This document shows positions 1-8,182 of a stretch of DNA of 64,000 bases, piece by piece. Position 1 is the first letter of the stretch. Every line of letters starts with the position of its first letter. The position numbers and the translations under genes were made by a program. The stretch lies in NCBI RefSeq assembly GCF_900185645.1, contig NZ_FYAM01000024.1:186001-250000 (forward strand), written 5' to 3'. This DNA comes from Clostridium sp. BSD9I1. Its GTDB lineage: Bacteria; Bacillota; Clostridia; Clostridiales; Clostridiaceae. A model generated the notes under the pieces. That model was not told the DNA's origin. It did not search any database and saw only the letters and a list, made by a program, of their open reading frames with translations.

Positions 1-663
1 TGCAATTCTCGGAGTTCCCCTAGATGAGCGAGCTAATTCATAAGCAGCATCCTCTTCTATTTCAGCATTTAATATACTAGAAGATCTTACTATTATTTCT
101 TTCAATTCTTCTTCTTCATAAAATTCCATAGGACATAACACTCCAAACCTATCTCTTAAAGGAGCTGTTAAAAGTCCTATTCTAGTTGTAGCACCTATTA
201 ATGTGAACTTAGGAAGGTCCAGTCTTATTGATTTAGCTGCCGCTCCCTTTCCTATTACTATATCTAAAGCATAGTCTTCCATAGCAGGATAGAGTATCTC
301 CTCTACAGACCTATTTAGCCTATGAATTTCATCTATAAAAAGCACATCATAATCATTAAGACTTGTAAGAATTGCTGCTAAATCTCCTGCTCTTTCAATT
401 GCCGGACCTGAAGTCACCTTCAGATTTCCAGTCATTTCTTTAGCTATTATATTAGCAAGTGTTGTCTTACCAAGTCCAGGAGGCCCATATAATAATACAT
501 GGTCCAATGCCTCTTCTCTCATCCTTGCAGCTTTTATAAAAATATCTAGTTTCTCTTTTACCTTACGTTGACCTATATATTCTTTAAGTCTTTGAGGTCT
601 TAAACTATATTCTGTATCATTATCTTCATTGAGAGTTTCAGCGGTAACAAATCTGTTTTCCAT
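1..663 (-). CDS. ruvB: Holliday junction branch migration helicase RuvB (partial, 3' end outside window)
   Basis: This is the ATPase motor of the RuvAB complex, which drives branch migration of Holliday junctions in recombinational repair. The translation from the ATG at 663 shows an RuvB N-terminus, a Walker A motif (GPPGLGKT), a Walker B region (LFIDEIHRL) and the sensor stretch [18 protein letters not shown]. It is preceded by an AAAGGGGG ribosome binding site. Roughly the first 220 residues are present; the C-terminal winged-helix domain lies beyond position 1. The gene starts 15 bases after the ruvA stop, so ruvA-ruvB form an operon. Identification is secure. Confidence 0.97.
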   Translation of the reverse strand, partial: MENRFVTAETLNEDNDTEYSLRPQRLKEYIGQRKVKEKLDIFIKAARMREEALDHVLLYGPPGLGKTTLANIIAKEMTGNLKVTSGPAIERAGDLAAILTSLNDYDVLFIDEIHRLNRSVEEILYPAMEDYALDIVIGKGAAAKSIRLDLPKFTLIGATTRIGLLTAPLRDRFGVLCPMEFYEEEELKEIIVRSSSILNAEIEEDAAYELARSSRGTPRIA

Positions 664-678
664 AAACCATTACCCCCT

Positions 679-1269
679 TTAATTCATTAAAAACTTTAGA
701 CACTGCTTTATTATATTTTCTATGGAATCTTTCTCATTTACCATTTTTAATGCCTTAGCTGCTTCCTTATCGGAATATCCTAATGAAACTAAAGCTTCCA
801 ATGCTTCATCTAAGCTATTAGATATTCCTTGAATATTTTCTTCATCTTCATTTTCTATAAACTCATCCAACTTTATCTTATCCTTTAATTCTAATATAAT
901 TCTTTGAGCAGTTTTTTTGCCAACACCTGGAGCCTTTATAAGAATCTTTTCGTCTCCAGTAAATATTGCATACTTTAAACTATTTATATTACTTATAGAT
1001 AATATAGATAATGAAGCCTTTGCACCCACTCCATTTATGCTTAAAAGTAAATTAAACATATCTCTTTCATCTTGAGTTGAAAATCCATATAATCCTATAA
1101 AATCTTCTCTTACAATTTGCTGAATATAAACTTCTACGTCCTCATTTACTTTAGGCATATCTGCTAGGGTATTTCCAGATGTATGTACTTTATATCCCAT
1201 TCCGTTATTTTCTACTACTATATATTCTTTATTAAATCCCTTATAAATACCTTTTATATACTCGTACAC
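679..1269 (-). CDS. ruvA: Holliday junction DNA helicase subunit RuvA
   Basis: RuvA binds four-way junctions as a tetramer and loads the RuvB motor. The protein begins YEYIKGIYKG, has the oligonucleotide-binding domain over about residues 1-62, helix-hairpin-helix motifs (around LLSINGVGAKASL and IKAPGVGKKTAQRI) and a C-terminal RuvB-binding domain (ALVSLGYSDKEAAKAL). The frame is open further upstream to a TTG at 1293, but I prefer the GTG at 1269: it gives about 196 residues, matches the usual N-terminus, and has AAAGGAC a few bases before it. It is followed closely by ruvB. Confidence 0.95.
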   Translation of the reverse strand: MYEYIKGIYKGFNKEYIVVENNGMGYKVHTSGNTLADMPKVNEDVEVYIQQIVREDFIGLYGFSTQDERDMFNLLLSINGVGAKASLSILSISNINSLKYAIFTGDEKILIKAPGVGKKTAQRIILELKDKIKLDEFIENEDEENIQGISNSLDEALEALVSLGYSDKEAAKALKMVNEKDSIENIIKQCLKFLMN

Positions 1270-1338
1270 AGTATTCGTCCTTTCATTTATCAAAGTTTTC
1301 CTCTTAATACTTTATCATTTAAAGAAGTTTAATTCAAC

Positions 1339-1373
1339 AAAAAAACCTTAAGGATTATTCATAATCCTCAAGG
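1339..1373 (-). terminator. Rho-independent terminator overlapping the stop of the BofC-like gene
   Basis: On the minus strand a 13-bp imperfect stem (CCTTGAGGATTAT with ATAATCCTTAAGG, two-base loop) is followed by a run of T. The TAA stop codon of the upstream gene lies inside the stem, so termination begins before the coding region is over. It separates this gene from ruvA-ruvB. Confidence 0.8.
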
Positions 1374-1969
1374 CGTGCTAGTACTTCGTCTCTAGTGTCA
1401 CATTGAAAATATTTACTCCCTGTAGTAAGTAAATATATATCCTGTTCCTTCAAGTTCTCTATTTTTTTTTCTGTAATATCTTCCTTTTCATTTTCAATAT
1501 GCATGTCACCATTTTTATCTGTTTTAAAAATAGCAAGATATTCTCCATATATACCTAACACATATTTATTAGGGACATATTTCTCCACTTCATTTTGAAG
1601 CTTAATTTCAGTTTTAGAACCATCTTGGATTTTGTATCCTTCCGGTTTATATTTTTCTTCAACTTGCTTCTTATCCTTTAATCCTAAAGCACTTGCAGCT
1701 TCTTTTTTTATAAGAATTAAATCTCCACTTTTCTTATACTTAGTATAAAATAAAATTTGACATTTAGAATCAAGAACATAATTTTCTCCGCTACTTAAAG
1801 CCATCTTATCTTCTTCATAGGTATTATTTTTTACCTCAGTTCCATTACCATAATTGTCTTTATTGCTCTTAAATCTTTCTGAAGTTATATAATAGCTTAT
1901 ACTAAAAATTGCTATACCCAGCATAATTACCAAAATTACATACATACTTTTCGAATATTTTCTTTCCAT
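1355..1969 (-). CDS. Membrane-anchored BofC C-terminal-domain-like protein
   Basis: The 204-residue protein has one N-terminal membrane segment (about residues 9-28) followed by a charged, extracytoplasmic domain. The C-terminal part, ending in LLTTGSKYFQCDTRDEVLARLEDYE, resembles the BofC C-terminal domain, which in Bacillus BofC contributes to control of SigK processing during sporulation; the family link is recalled, not computed. The ATG at 1969 has a clear GGAGGGA ribosome binding site. It lies upstream of ruvA but is separated from it by a terminator. A role in sporulation is inferred from the domain only. Confidence 0.65.
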   Translation of the reverse strand: MERKYSKSMYVILVIMLGIAIFSISYYITSERFKSNKDNYGNGTEVKNNTYEEDKMALSSGENYVLDSKCQILFYTKYKKSGDLILIKKEAASALGLKDKKQVEEKYKPEGYKIQDGSKTEIKLQNEVEKYVPNKYVLGIYGEYLAIFKTDKNGDMHIENEKEDITEKKIENLKEQDIYLLTTGSKYFQCDTRDEVLARLEDYE

Positions 1970-2069
1970 ATTATCCCTCCTAGGGATTATTATGGACCTA
2001 CCATTAACTTTTTATTCATTGCTCAACAAGTTTTTCTATTAAAAATCACCTAAATTAAACCAAAATCAA

Positions 2070-2098
2070 TTTACAAAATAACTCTGTTTTTATATGAT
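2070..2098 (+). promoter_or_regulatory. SigA-type promoter of the K+ channel gene
   Basis: TTTACA at 2070-2075 and TATGAT at 2093-2098 are separated by exactly 17 bases, each one mismatch from the vegetative consensus. It lies about 65 bases before the start codon at 2163. Confidence 0.55.
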
Positions 2099-2162
2099 AT
2101 GATTATAAAAACAATCAATTTTAGAATTCTAGCTTATTTCATACTAAAAAGGATGAGAAAAT

Positions 2163-2951
2163 ATGGATTCCTCTATGAAAATAATGAATAAACTCAAAAA
2201 TAAAAATATTATCTTGCTTTACGAAGTAATTATGACAATTCTAACTATAATTGCAATTGTTATAGTTGCATTAAACTATTTTACTCAACAAACATCTTAT
2301 GAAATTTATATTTTTAATATAATTGATACTGTCATATTAGTAGTATTTGCATTAGATTACTTTACAAGACTTATTTTATCTCAAAATAAACTTCATTTTT
2401 TTAAAAACAATATAATAGATCTTATTTCAATAATTCCTTTTAATTACTTGTTTCAAACTGCAAGAACCCTTAGAATAATAAAATTTATCAAACTTGCAAA
2501 ATGGACAAACTTGTTTCGAGCACTTATTTTAATACGGAAGTTTAAAAAGAATGCGGATAAGTTCTTACATACTAATAACTTTAATTATGTACTTTGGATT
2601 TCTATTTTCACTGTAATAATTGGAGCTTTAGGTTTTTCAATAATAGAAAATAAGTCATTTTTAGATGGACTTTGGTGGAGTTTCGTTACTGTAACAACTG
2701 TAGGATATGGAGATATGTCACCTAAAACAGGTGGCGGAAAAGTTCTTGCTTCAATAATTATGTTAATTGGAATAGGGGTTATTGGTATGCTCACTGGTAC
2801 AATCTCAACATTTTTCATCAATAAAAAAGCCAGCAATAGATCATTTAAAGAAAATACGATAGAAGGTATAAAGAAAAGCCTTGACAATTTTGATAATCTT
2901 ACTAATGAAGATATAGATAATATTTATAAATTATTAAAGTCATTAAAATAG
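2163..2951 (+). CDS. Voltage-gated-type potassium channel
   Basis: This is a six-transmembrane potassium channel of the Kv fold. Helices S1-S3 lie around residues 18-40, 47-72 and 80-96. An S4-like segment rich in Arg/Lys at every third or fourth position (ARTLRIIKFIKLAKW) covers about 100-115. The pore helix and the selectivity filter TVGYGD are at 179-184, and S6 is at about 193-220. The short C-terminal tail has no RCK domain. ATG at 2163 has AAGGATGAG upstream. It stands alone on the plus strand between minus-strand genes and has its own promoter and terminator. Confidence 0.9.
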   Translation: MDSSMKIMNKLKNKNIILLYEVIMTILTIIAIVIVALNYFTQQTSYEIYIFNIIDTVILVVFALDYFTRLILSQNKLHFFKNNIIDLISIIPFNYLFQTARTLRIIKFIKLAKWTNLFRALILIRKFKKNADKFLHTNNFNYVLWISIFTVIIGALGFSIIENKSFLDGLWWSFVTVTTVGYGDMSPKTGGGKVLASIIMLIGIGVIGMLTGTISTFFINKKASNRSFKENTIEGIKKSLDNFDNLTNEDIDNIYKLLKSLK

Positions 2952-2960
2952 TTTGCAAAT

Positions 2961-3008
2961 AAAAAACCACTCCTTTAGTTGTTTTCACACAACTCAAGGA
3001 GTGATTTT
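2961..3008. terminator. Bidirectional terminator between the K+ channel gene and yebC
   Basis: A 15-bp stem with one mismatch (CACTCCTTTAGTTGT and ACAACTCAAGGAGTG) is flanked by a run of A on the left and TTTTA on the right. It can therefore serve both converging genes. Confidence 0.8.
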
Positions 3009-3032
3009 ATGTATATCATCTCAAATACTTAA

Positions 3033-3773
3033 TTACCCCTCAAATTCTTCAGGGAACTCAGCATTGTGGTAAACGTCTTGAACATCGTCATCATCTTCAA
3101 GTTTATCTACAAGCTTTTGGAACAGTTCTGAGTCTTCCATTGAAAGACTAACTGTTGTATCAGGAATCATAGTTATATCTGCTGATAAGAATTCAAATCC
3201 TGCTCTTTCAAGTTCTTCCCTTACAGCTGAGAAGTCTTCTGGAGTTGTGATAACTTCAAATACTTCATCTGAAATTTCTACGTCTTGAGCTCCAGCTTCT
3301 AGGGCTACCATCATCATTTCATCTTCATCCATATCTTCTTTCTTCTCTATAACTATCTGTCCCTTACTTTGGAACATCCAACCTACACAGCCAGTTGCTC
3401 CAAGGTTTCCGCCATATTTTGAAAATGCTGGTCTTACATTCCCTGCAGTTCTATTTTTATTATCAGTTAAAGCCTTTACTATTACAGCAACTCCTGAAGG
3501 GCCATATCCTTCATAAACTATTTCTTCATAGTTTACCCCTTCCATTTCCCCTGCACCTTTTTTAATTGCTCTTGTAATAGTATCTTGAGGCATGTTATTT
3601 GACTTAGCTTTTGCTATAACATCTCTTAATTTAGAGTTAGTGTCAGGATTAGAACCGCCATTTTTAGAAGCTATCGCAAGTTCCTTTCCTATCTTTGTAA
3701 ATATTTTACCTCTTTTTGCATCTGTCTTACCTTTTTTAGCTTGTATATTATGCCACTTAGAATGTCCTGACAT
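3033..3773 (-). CDS. yebC: YebC/PmpR (TACO1) family protein
   Basis: The 246-residue protein begins [20 protein letters not shown], the hallmark N-terminus of the YebC family, and keeps the three-domain layout ([16 protein letters not shown]; acidic C-terminal half). Members were annotated as transcriptional regulators; related proteins have more recently been linked to translation of difficult sequences. Length is normal for the family. The start has a strong AGGAGGAAGG site. The gene appears monocistronic, ending at the bidirectional terminator. Confidence 0.93.
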   Translation of the reverse strand: MSGHSKWHNIQAKKGKTDAKRGKIFTKIGKELAIASKNGGSNPDTNSKLRDVIAKAKSNNMPQDTITRAIKKGAGEMEGVNYEEIVYEGYGPSGVAVIVKALTDNKNRTAGNVRPAFSKYGGNLGATGCVGWMFQSKGQIVIEKKEDMDEDEMMMVALEAGAQDVEISDEVFEVITTPEDFSAVREELERAGFEFLSADITMIPDTTVSLSMEDSELFQKLVDKLEDDDDVQDVYHNAEFPEEFEG

Positions 3774-3968
3774 AGTACCTTCCTCCTCATAAAATTAAAA
3801 AATTTAGAAATTCCTAAGTAATAGTTTAGGACAACATAATAATAAATCAATATTCTGCTAAACCATCACTAATTTTTATAAAAACACCTCAAATATTATA
3901 TCATATTTTATAATATAAACTCAAATTTAGATGAATTTTATGATTCAAAGCTCACATTAATAACTTAC

Positions 3969-4616
3969 TTAAACTTCTTCAATAAGTCTATTGTTTAATC
4001 TAAAATAATACTTTTTATTTACTTCACTAAATTCGCATTTTCCAGATGTAATTTGTGTTATTTCTTTTTTTATAACTTCTGCATCTTCTAAGGTACATAA
4101 AATAATGATCTTTACCTTATCTGTATACTCTGTATCTTCTATGTGCCACATGTTTTGTGCACAGGTATATTGAACTTTCCCCGAAAGCTCATATTCTATT
4201 GTTATATGTAGAGCGCACCCTATAACCTTTTCTACTATTTCTCCTTCTTTTAAAGCCTCTGCAGCACCTTTACTGTAGGCTCTTACTAAGCCTCCCTTGC
4301 CAAGTAATATTCCTCCAAAGTATCTTGTAACAACTACCGCTACATCTGTAACATTATTCTTTTTTATAACATCAAGTACAGGCACGCCTGCAGTACCTTG
4401 AGGTTCCCCATCATCGCTGTATCTTTGAATGCCCATATTTTCTCCTATAATATAGGCATAAACATTGTGAGTTGCATCTTTATATTCTTCTTTTATTTTA
4501 TCCACAAAGGCTCTTGCTTCTTCATCAGTATACACCCTTTTGGCATGTCCTATAAATATAGATTTCTTTTCTTCAAATTCACTACTAACTTCATTTTTTA
4601 TGGTAAAGTAACCCAT
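3969..4616 (-). CDS. IMPACT/YigZ family protein
   Basis: The 215-residue protein matches the UPF0029/YigZ family: the N-terminal domain carries YIIGENMGIQRYSDDGEPQG and TAGVPVLDVI, then VVVTRYFGGILLGKGGLVRAYS. The C-terminal half is an EF-G domain V-like fold. Eukaryotic IMPACT modulates Gcn2; the bacterial function is not settled. It starts 20 bases after the stop of the HEAT-repeat gene, so the two may be cotranscribed. ATG at 4616 has AGAGGTGAT. Confidence 0.88.
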   Translation of the reverse strand: MGYFTIKNEVSSEFEEKKSIFIGHAKRVYTDEEARAFVDKIKEEYKDATHNVYAYIIGENMGIQRYSDDGEPQGTAGVPVLDVIKKNNVTDVAVVVTRYFGGILLGKGGLVRAYSKGAAEALKEGEIVEKVIGCALHITIEYELSGKVQYTCAQNMWHIEDTEYTDKVKIIILCTLEDAEVIKKEITQITSGKCEFSEVNKKYYFRLNNRLIEEV

Positions 4617-4636
4617 ACAATCACCTCTTATGCTCT

Positions 4637-5305
4637 TTATTCTTGCTCAGAATTATTTTTTTCACTTAAGAAAACTTCACAAGCCTTTTTTAAATATTCC
4701 TTGTCAGTCTTTTGTAAAACATCTAAGATTTTTCCCTTTGCAAAATCACTTTTAATTTCTGCAAGTCCCTTTATAGCATATAATAGTACCTGGGGATTTT
4801 CATCTTCAAGTGCCCTGATTAAAGCCCTTTCAAAGCTTTTATCATTTATTTTTCTCATGGCTGATATTGCCATTCTTCTTACGTTTACAAATTTATGAAC
4901 AGAAGCTTTTGTAAGTATTTCATTGCATCCTGTTTCTTTAAGCTCACCTATAATCCATATAGCAGTTTCTTTATCCCTTGAATACATATCCACATAATTA
5001 TTTTTTATATATTGAATTAATCTATTCTTAGTATCTTCATCTAATGAATTTATAATGTCCAATTTATCCATCTTTCCTGCCTTGCTTATGTTATGGATAA
5101 GTTCTTTTTCGTTACTACTTCTAGCAAGAAGCCTATATTTTATCTTACCTTCTACGATATGTTTTTGAACTATGCTTTTATCTAAGTTTCTCATTTTACA
5201 TATAGCATTTATAGACTTTCCTTCTAGAAATAAAAAATAAGTTATTTCTTCATTAGAATATGAGTCTATATCATCCCAATTTACCTTTACAAATCCTAAA
5301 CTCAA
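4637..5305 (-). CDS. HEAT-repeat protein with an N-terminal helix-turn-helix-like segment
   Basis: About residues 95-215 form helical pairs typical of HEAT/PBS-lyase repeats (VNVRRMAISAMRKI, PQVLLYAIKGLAEI). Residues 20-60 (ITYFLFLEGKSINAICKM and the next 20 or so) resemble a small helix-turn-helix. The start is TTG at 5305 with AGGGGA seven bases upstream. It begins 20 bases after the MocR-type regulator gene ends, suggesting one operon: regulator, HEAT protein, YigZ. I do not recognise a specific function; a protein-protein scaffold is the safest inference. Confidence 0.7.
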   Translation of the reverse strand: MSLGFVKVNWDDIDSYSNEEITYFLFLEGKSINAICKMRNLDKSIVQKHIVEGKIKYRLLARSSNEKELIHNISKAGKMDKLDIINSLDEDTKNRLIQYIKNNYVDMYSRDKETAIWIIGELKETGCNEILTKASVHKFVNVRRMAISAMRKINDKSFERALIRALEDENPQVLLYAIKGLAEIKSDFAKGKILDVLQKTDKEYLKKACEVFLSEKNNSEQE

Positions 5306-5325
5306 TTAAAATTCCCCTATTCTTT

Positions 5326-6723
5326 TTATAATAGTGTATTTAATATATTAATTCCCTTTTCTATATCTTCATCTTTAACTTGAGAAAATCCCATTCGAAA
5401 ATATTTTTTTCCTTCTTCAGGATTTAAATAAAATAATACCCCAGGAGTTATAAGTAGTGCATTTTCTCTACATTTATAAAATAACTTTATACAATCTATA
5501 TCATCATTTAAGATTTTAATATAAAAATAAAGTCCTCCATTTGGATATATAATTTCTGCTTTGTTACAAAGCTTTATTTTTAATTGATTAGCAATAATCT
5601 CATATTTTTCTTTATAAAATTTATTAAGATCACTTATATATCCTTTCCAAAGGCCATTACACACATATAACTCCAATACTCTCTGCATCAAACTGGATGT
5701 AGCTATGTCTGTGCTCACCTTTGAATTTTGTATATTCTCTCTAAAGACTTTAGGGCTTATTAAATATCCAAGTCTTATACCTGGTAAAAACACCTTAGAA
5801 AAACTTTTTATATATATAACTCTATCATTTATATCCATACTTTTAAAGCTTTTATACTCCATATCATTATATATAAGTTCTGATAAATAATCATCTTCTA
5901 TAATATAAAAGTCATATATTTCTGCCATATTTAGAAGTCTCTTTTTCTTTTCTAAACTGTAGCTTATACCCGTTGGATTTTGAAAATAACTCATAATATA
6001 TACACATTTTATCTTATTTTTCTTTACTAGTTTTTCTAATAGGTCAAGGTTCATTCCATCCTCTTCAATCGGCACTTCAAATATATTTGCCCTGCGCCAC
6101 TTAAATACCGTAAGTGCTCCTCCATAAGTTGGCTTTTCAACAACTATATTATCATTTACGTTAATCAATGCTTTAGAAACTATATCTATTCCTTGCTGGG
6201 CCCCTGAAACTATTAAAACATTATCACTACCCACATTTCCATTCCAAAAAAAATCATCAATGATCTTTCTAAGTCCTTCATATCCTAGCGCCTCTTGATT
6301 CACTAAAGCTTTTACTCCATCTCTTTCCAAAACTTCATCTATTATATTTTTAAAAATATCTATATGAAATAATTCACTTGATATGCTTTCTCCAGTAAAA
6401 TCTATATAATTAAGCGACTTATCATCCAAGCTTTTTCTTATTACCTCGCCATATTTTCTTCTAAAATTCAAAACAATTTCTTTCCTTTTGGCATAGGTTC
6501 CGCTACCTATTTTTTGAACGGCGTATCCTTCACCTTCTAGCTTCTTATAAGCATTTACTACAGTAATTCTATTTACATTAAGCATACTTGCCATATCTCT
6601 AATAGGCGGAAGTTTTTCACCATCTCTTATAATATTTCCCTCCATTAACTTTTTTATATGCTGAACTACTTGAACATACTTAGGAGTATCATTATCTTTA
6701 AAACTTATTTTATATTTTTTCAT
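5326..6723 (-). CDS. MocR/PdxR-family transcriptional regulator (GntR HTH fused to aminotransferase fold)
   Basis: Residues about 10-75 are a GntR-type winged helix (DGEKLPPIRDMASMLNVNRI). Residues about 110-465 are a fold type I aminotransferase with the PLP-binding context YIKSFSKVFLPGIRLGYL. Family members sense PLP or amino acid derivatives; PdxR controls pyridoxal phosphate synthesis and GabR controls GABA use. No target gene is obvious nearby. The ATG at 6723 has TTGGGGT upstream. It heads the run toward the HEAT and YigZ genes. Confidence 0.88.
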   Translation of the reverse strand: MKKYKISFKDNDTPKYVQVVQHIKKLMEGNIIRDGEKLPPIRDMASMLNVNRITVVNAYKKLEGEGYAVQKIGSGTYAKRKEIVLNFRRKYGEVIRKSLDDKSLNYIDFTGESISSELFHIDIFKNIIDEVLERDGVKALVNQEALGYEGLRKIIDDFFWNGNVGSDNVLIVSGAQQGIDIVSKALINVNDNIVVEKPTYGGALTVFKWRRANIFEVPIEEDGMNLDLLEKLVKKNKIKCVYIMSYFQNPTGISYSLEKKKRLLNMAEIYDFYIIEDDYLSELIYNDMEYKSFKSMDINDRVIYIKSFSKVFLPGIRLGYLISPKVFRENIQNSKVSTDIATSSLMQRVLELYVCNGLWKGYISDLNKFYKEKYEIIANQLKIKLCNKAEIIYPNGGLYFYIKILNDDIDCIKLFYKCRENALLITPGVLFYLNPEEGKKYFRMGFSQVKDEDIEKGINILNTLL

Positions 6724-6746
6724 AGATTTACCCCAATTACTTATTT

Positions 6747-6786
6747 TAAAAGCGAACTTAATTTTAAAATCAAGTTCGCTTTTAAT
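6747..6786 (-). terminator. Terminator after the nucleotidyltransferase gene
   Basis: A near-perfect palindrome (AGCGAACTTAATTTT against AAAATCAAGTTCGCT) is flanked by A and T runs. It lies between the stop of the nucleotidyltransferase gene and the start of the MocR gene. Confidence 0.65.
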
Positions 6787-6793
6787 TTAAATG

Positions 6794-7690
6794 TTATACA
6801 AAGAATACTATTTCATTAAACAGCACTTTGCCATTATTAGTTTTAAATGGTCTTGTTTCTTTCTTTATAACTTCCTTTTCTGAAAGTTTCTCCAAAACAG
6901 CCTCTATAGCTATATCAAAATCTGAAAAAAGGGCATCCTTTTTTATATCTTCTGCGCTTAAAAATGAATCCTTACTTTGCATATACTCTAATAATATTGA
7001 ATTTATATCCTTTAGATTAGCCTCTACATATTTTTCTATAAAAGCTAACATATTTTCAATTGCTTTTATTGTATCTCCCTTATTAAAGAAAAGCTCATCT
7101 ACTCTTTCTTTAAAAGCATCATTTAAATCCATAGCCATTATAGTAGCATCTTTACTTATCATATATCCTAATAAATTTACATATAGTTTTGCAAATTCTT
7201 CAGAGCATTTCATAGCTGATGTATACGCAGTATATACACCATCATTATGTAAATACTTCCTACAAACATCAATGCATTTTAATAACTTTCCAAAATAAAC
7301 CATATTCCATCTTTCTCTATCTAGATCCGGATAAAATCTACCTTTGTCATAATAGCCCGTTATATCTTGATCTTTTGAAAATATTAATCTAGACGAAGCA
7401 AAAATTCTATGCATAAAGCCTCCCTTTAGATCCATTGTATGAAGCTTTAAGAATTTACTTTTGCTCATGAATTTTACATGTACTGGTATTTCCATTTCTT
7501 CCATGTATATATTTTTTATATCACTAATTCTTTCGCTAGTTACAACAAACATGTCTATGTCAGACTTATCCCATAAGTCTCCTGTAACCATACTCCCAAA
7601 AACCATAGCTGCAAGAATTTGTTCATTACTTTTTAATCTTTCTACCATACAATTGAACGCCTTTTGGTATTGAGAAATTGTCTTTTCCAC
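6794..7690 (-). CDS. Nucleotidyltransferase-domain protein (MNT-type N-domain, helical C-domain)
   Basis: Near the N-terminus FGSMVTGDLWDKSDIDMFVV carries the GS...DxD signature of the polymerase-beta nucleotidyltransferase superfamily (Ser33, Asp44, Asp46 from the chosen start). About residues 105-230 are helical and HEPN/KNTase-C-like. This resembles antibiotic-type nucleotidyltransferases, but I cannot name a substrate. The frame is open to 7720; I chose GTG at 7690 because AAAGGGGG lies about nine bases before it. The gene stands alone before its own terminator. Confidence 0.7.
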   Translation of the reverse strand: MEKTISQYQKAFNCMVERLKSNEQILAAMVFGSMVTGDLWDKSDIDMFVVTSERISDIKNIYMEEMEIPVHVKFMSKSKFLKLHTMDLKGGFMHRIFASSRLIFSKDQDITGYYDKGRFYPDLDRERWNMVYFGKLLKCIDVCRKYLHNDGVYTAYTSAMKCSEEFAKLYVNLLGYMISKDATIMAMDLNDAFKERVDELFFNKGDTIKAIENMLAFIEKYVEANLKDINSILLEYMQSKDSFLSAEDIKKDALFSDFDIAIEAVLEKLSEKEVIKKETRPFKTNNGKVLFNEIVFFV

Positions 7691-7772
7691 CCGTCTTCCC
7701 CCTTTTTGGTATATCCACAACTAAAAATTAAATTATTCTTAATTATATAATATTATTAAGTAAATTAAAATA

Positions 7773-7994
7773 CTATATATCAACTTTTAATACACTTTTA
7801 CGCATTAATTCATTACAACTTTCACACTGGAATACATGAAAACAATAATTTTCTGTATCTTGTATTGGCATATCTGCACTATAATCATCAAAATAGTCCT
7901 GTACTCTCCCCTTATCTACGCAGCTTCCCCCACAGTTACCACATATAGTCCTTATATCTCTTATTTCATTGCACACTGGACAAACCTTACTCAT
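7773..7994 (-). CDS. Small zinc-ribbon protein
   Basis: The 73-residue protein has three Cys pairs: CPVC at 5-8, CGNCGGSC at 18-25 and CESC near residue 55, a pattern expected to hold one or two structural zinc ions. There is no membrane segment. AAGGAGG precedes the ATG at 7994, so translation is well supported. I do not recognise the family or its function. Confidence 0.7.
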   Translation of the reverse strand: MSKVCPVCNEIRDIRTICGNCGGSCVDKGRVQDYFDDYSADMPIQDTENYCFHVFQCESCNELMRKSVLKVDI

Positions 7995-8131
7995 TTAAAA
8001 TTCCTCCTTGAGACTTTTTACCATATATTACTTTACCTTTTTTAGCTTATATTTATACGTAAAATTTATACTTTAGTTAATTGCTTCTATATTTTAAATA
8101 AAAATTCACCCAAAGCTATCTTTAGTATATT

Positions 8132-8166
8132 AAAAAGGAAGTTTGTTTTCTCAAACTTCCCTTTAT
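8132..8166 (-). terminator. Terminator after pyruvate carboxylase
   Basis: On the minus strand GGAAGTTTG and CAAACTTCC form a nine-bp stem with a six-base loop, followed by five T. It lies just after the pyc stop. Confidence 0.8.
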
Positions 8167-8182
8167 TTTACCTAATACTTTC

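Noticed and set aside
2585-2887. 100-codon minus-strand ORF inside the K+ channel gene
   Set aside because: It lies opposite a clear channel pore coding region, including the GYGD filter, and is a shadow frame.
7755-7994. Toxin-antitoxin pair formed by the nucleotidyltransferase and the small zinc-ribbon gene
   Set aside because: The genes are on the same strand but about 80 bases apart, and the small gene has no DNA-binding or antitoxin features.
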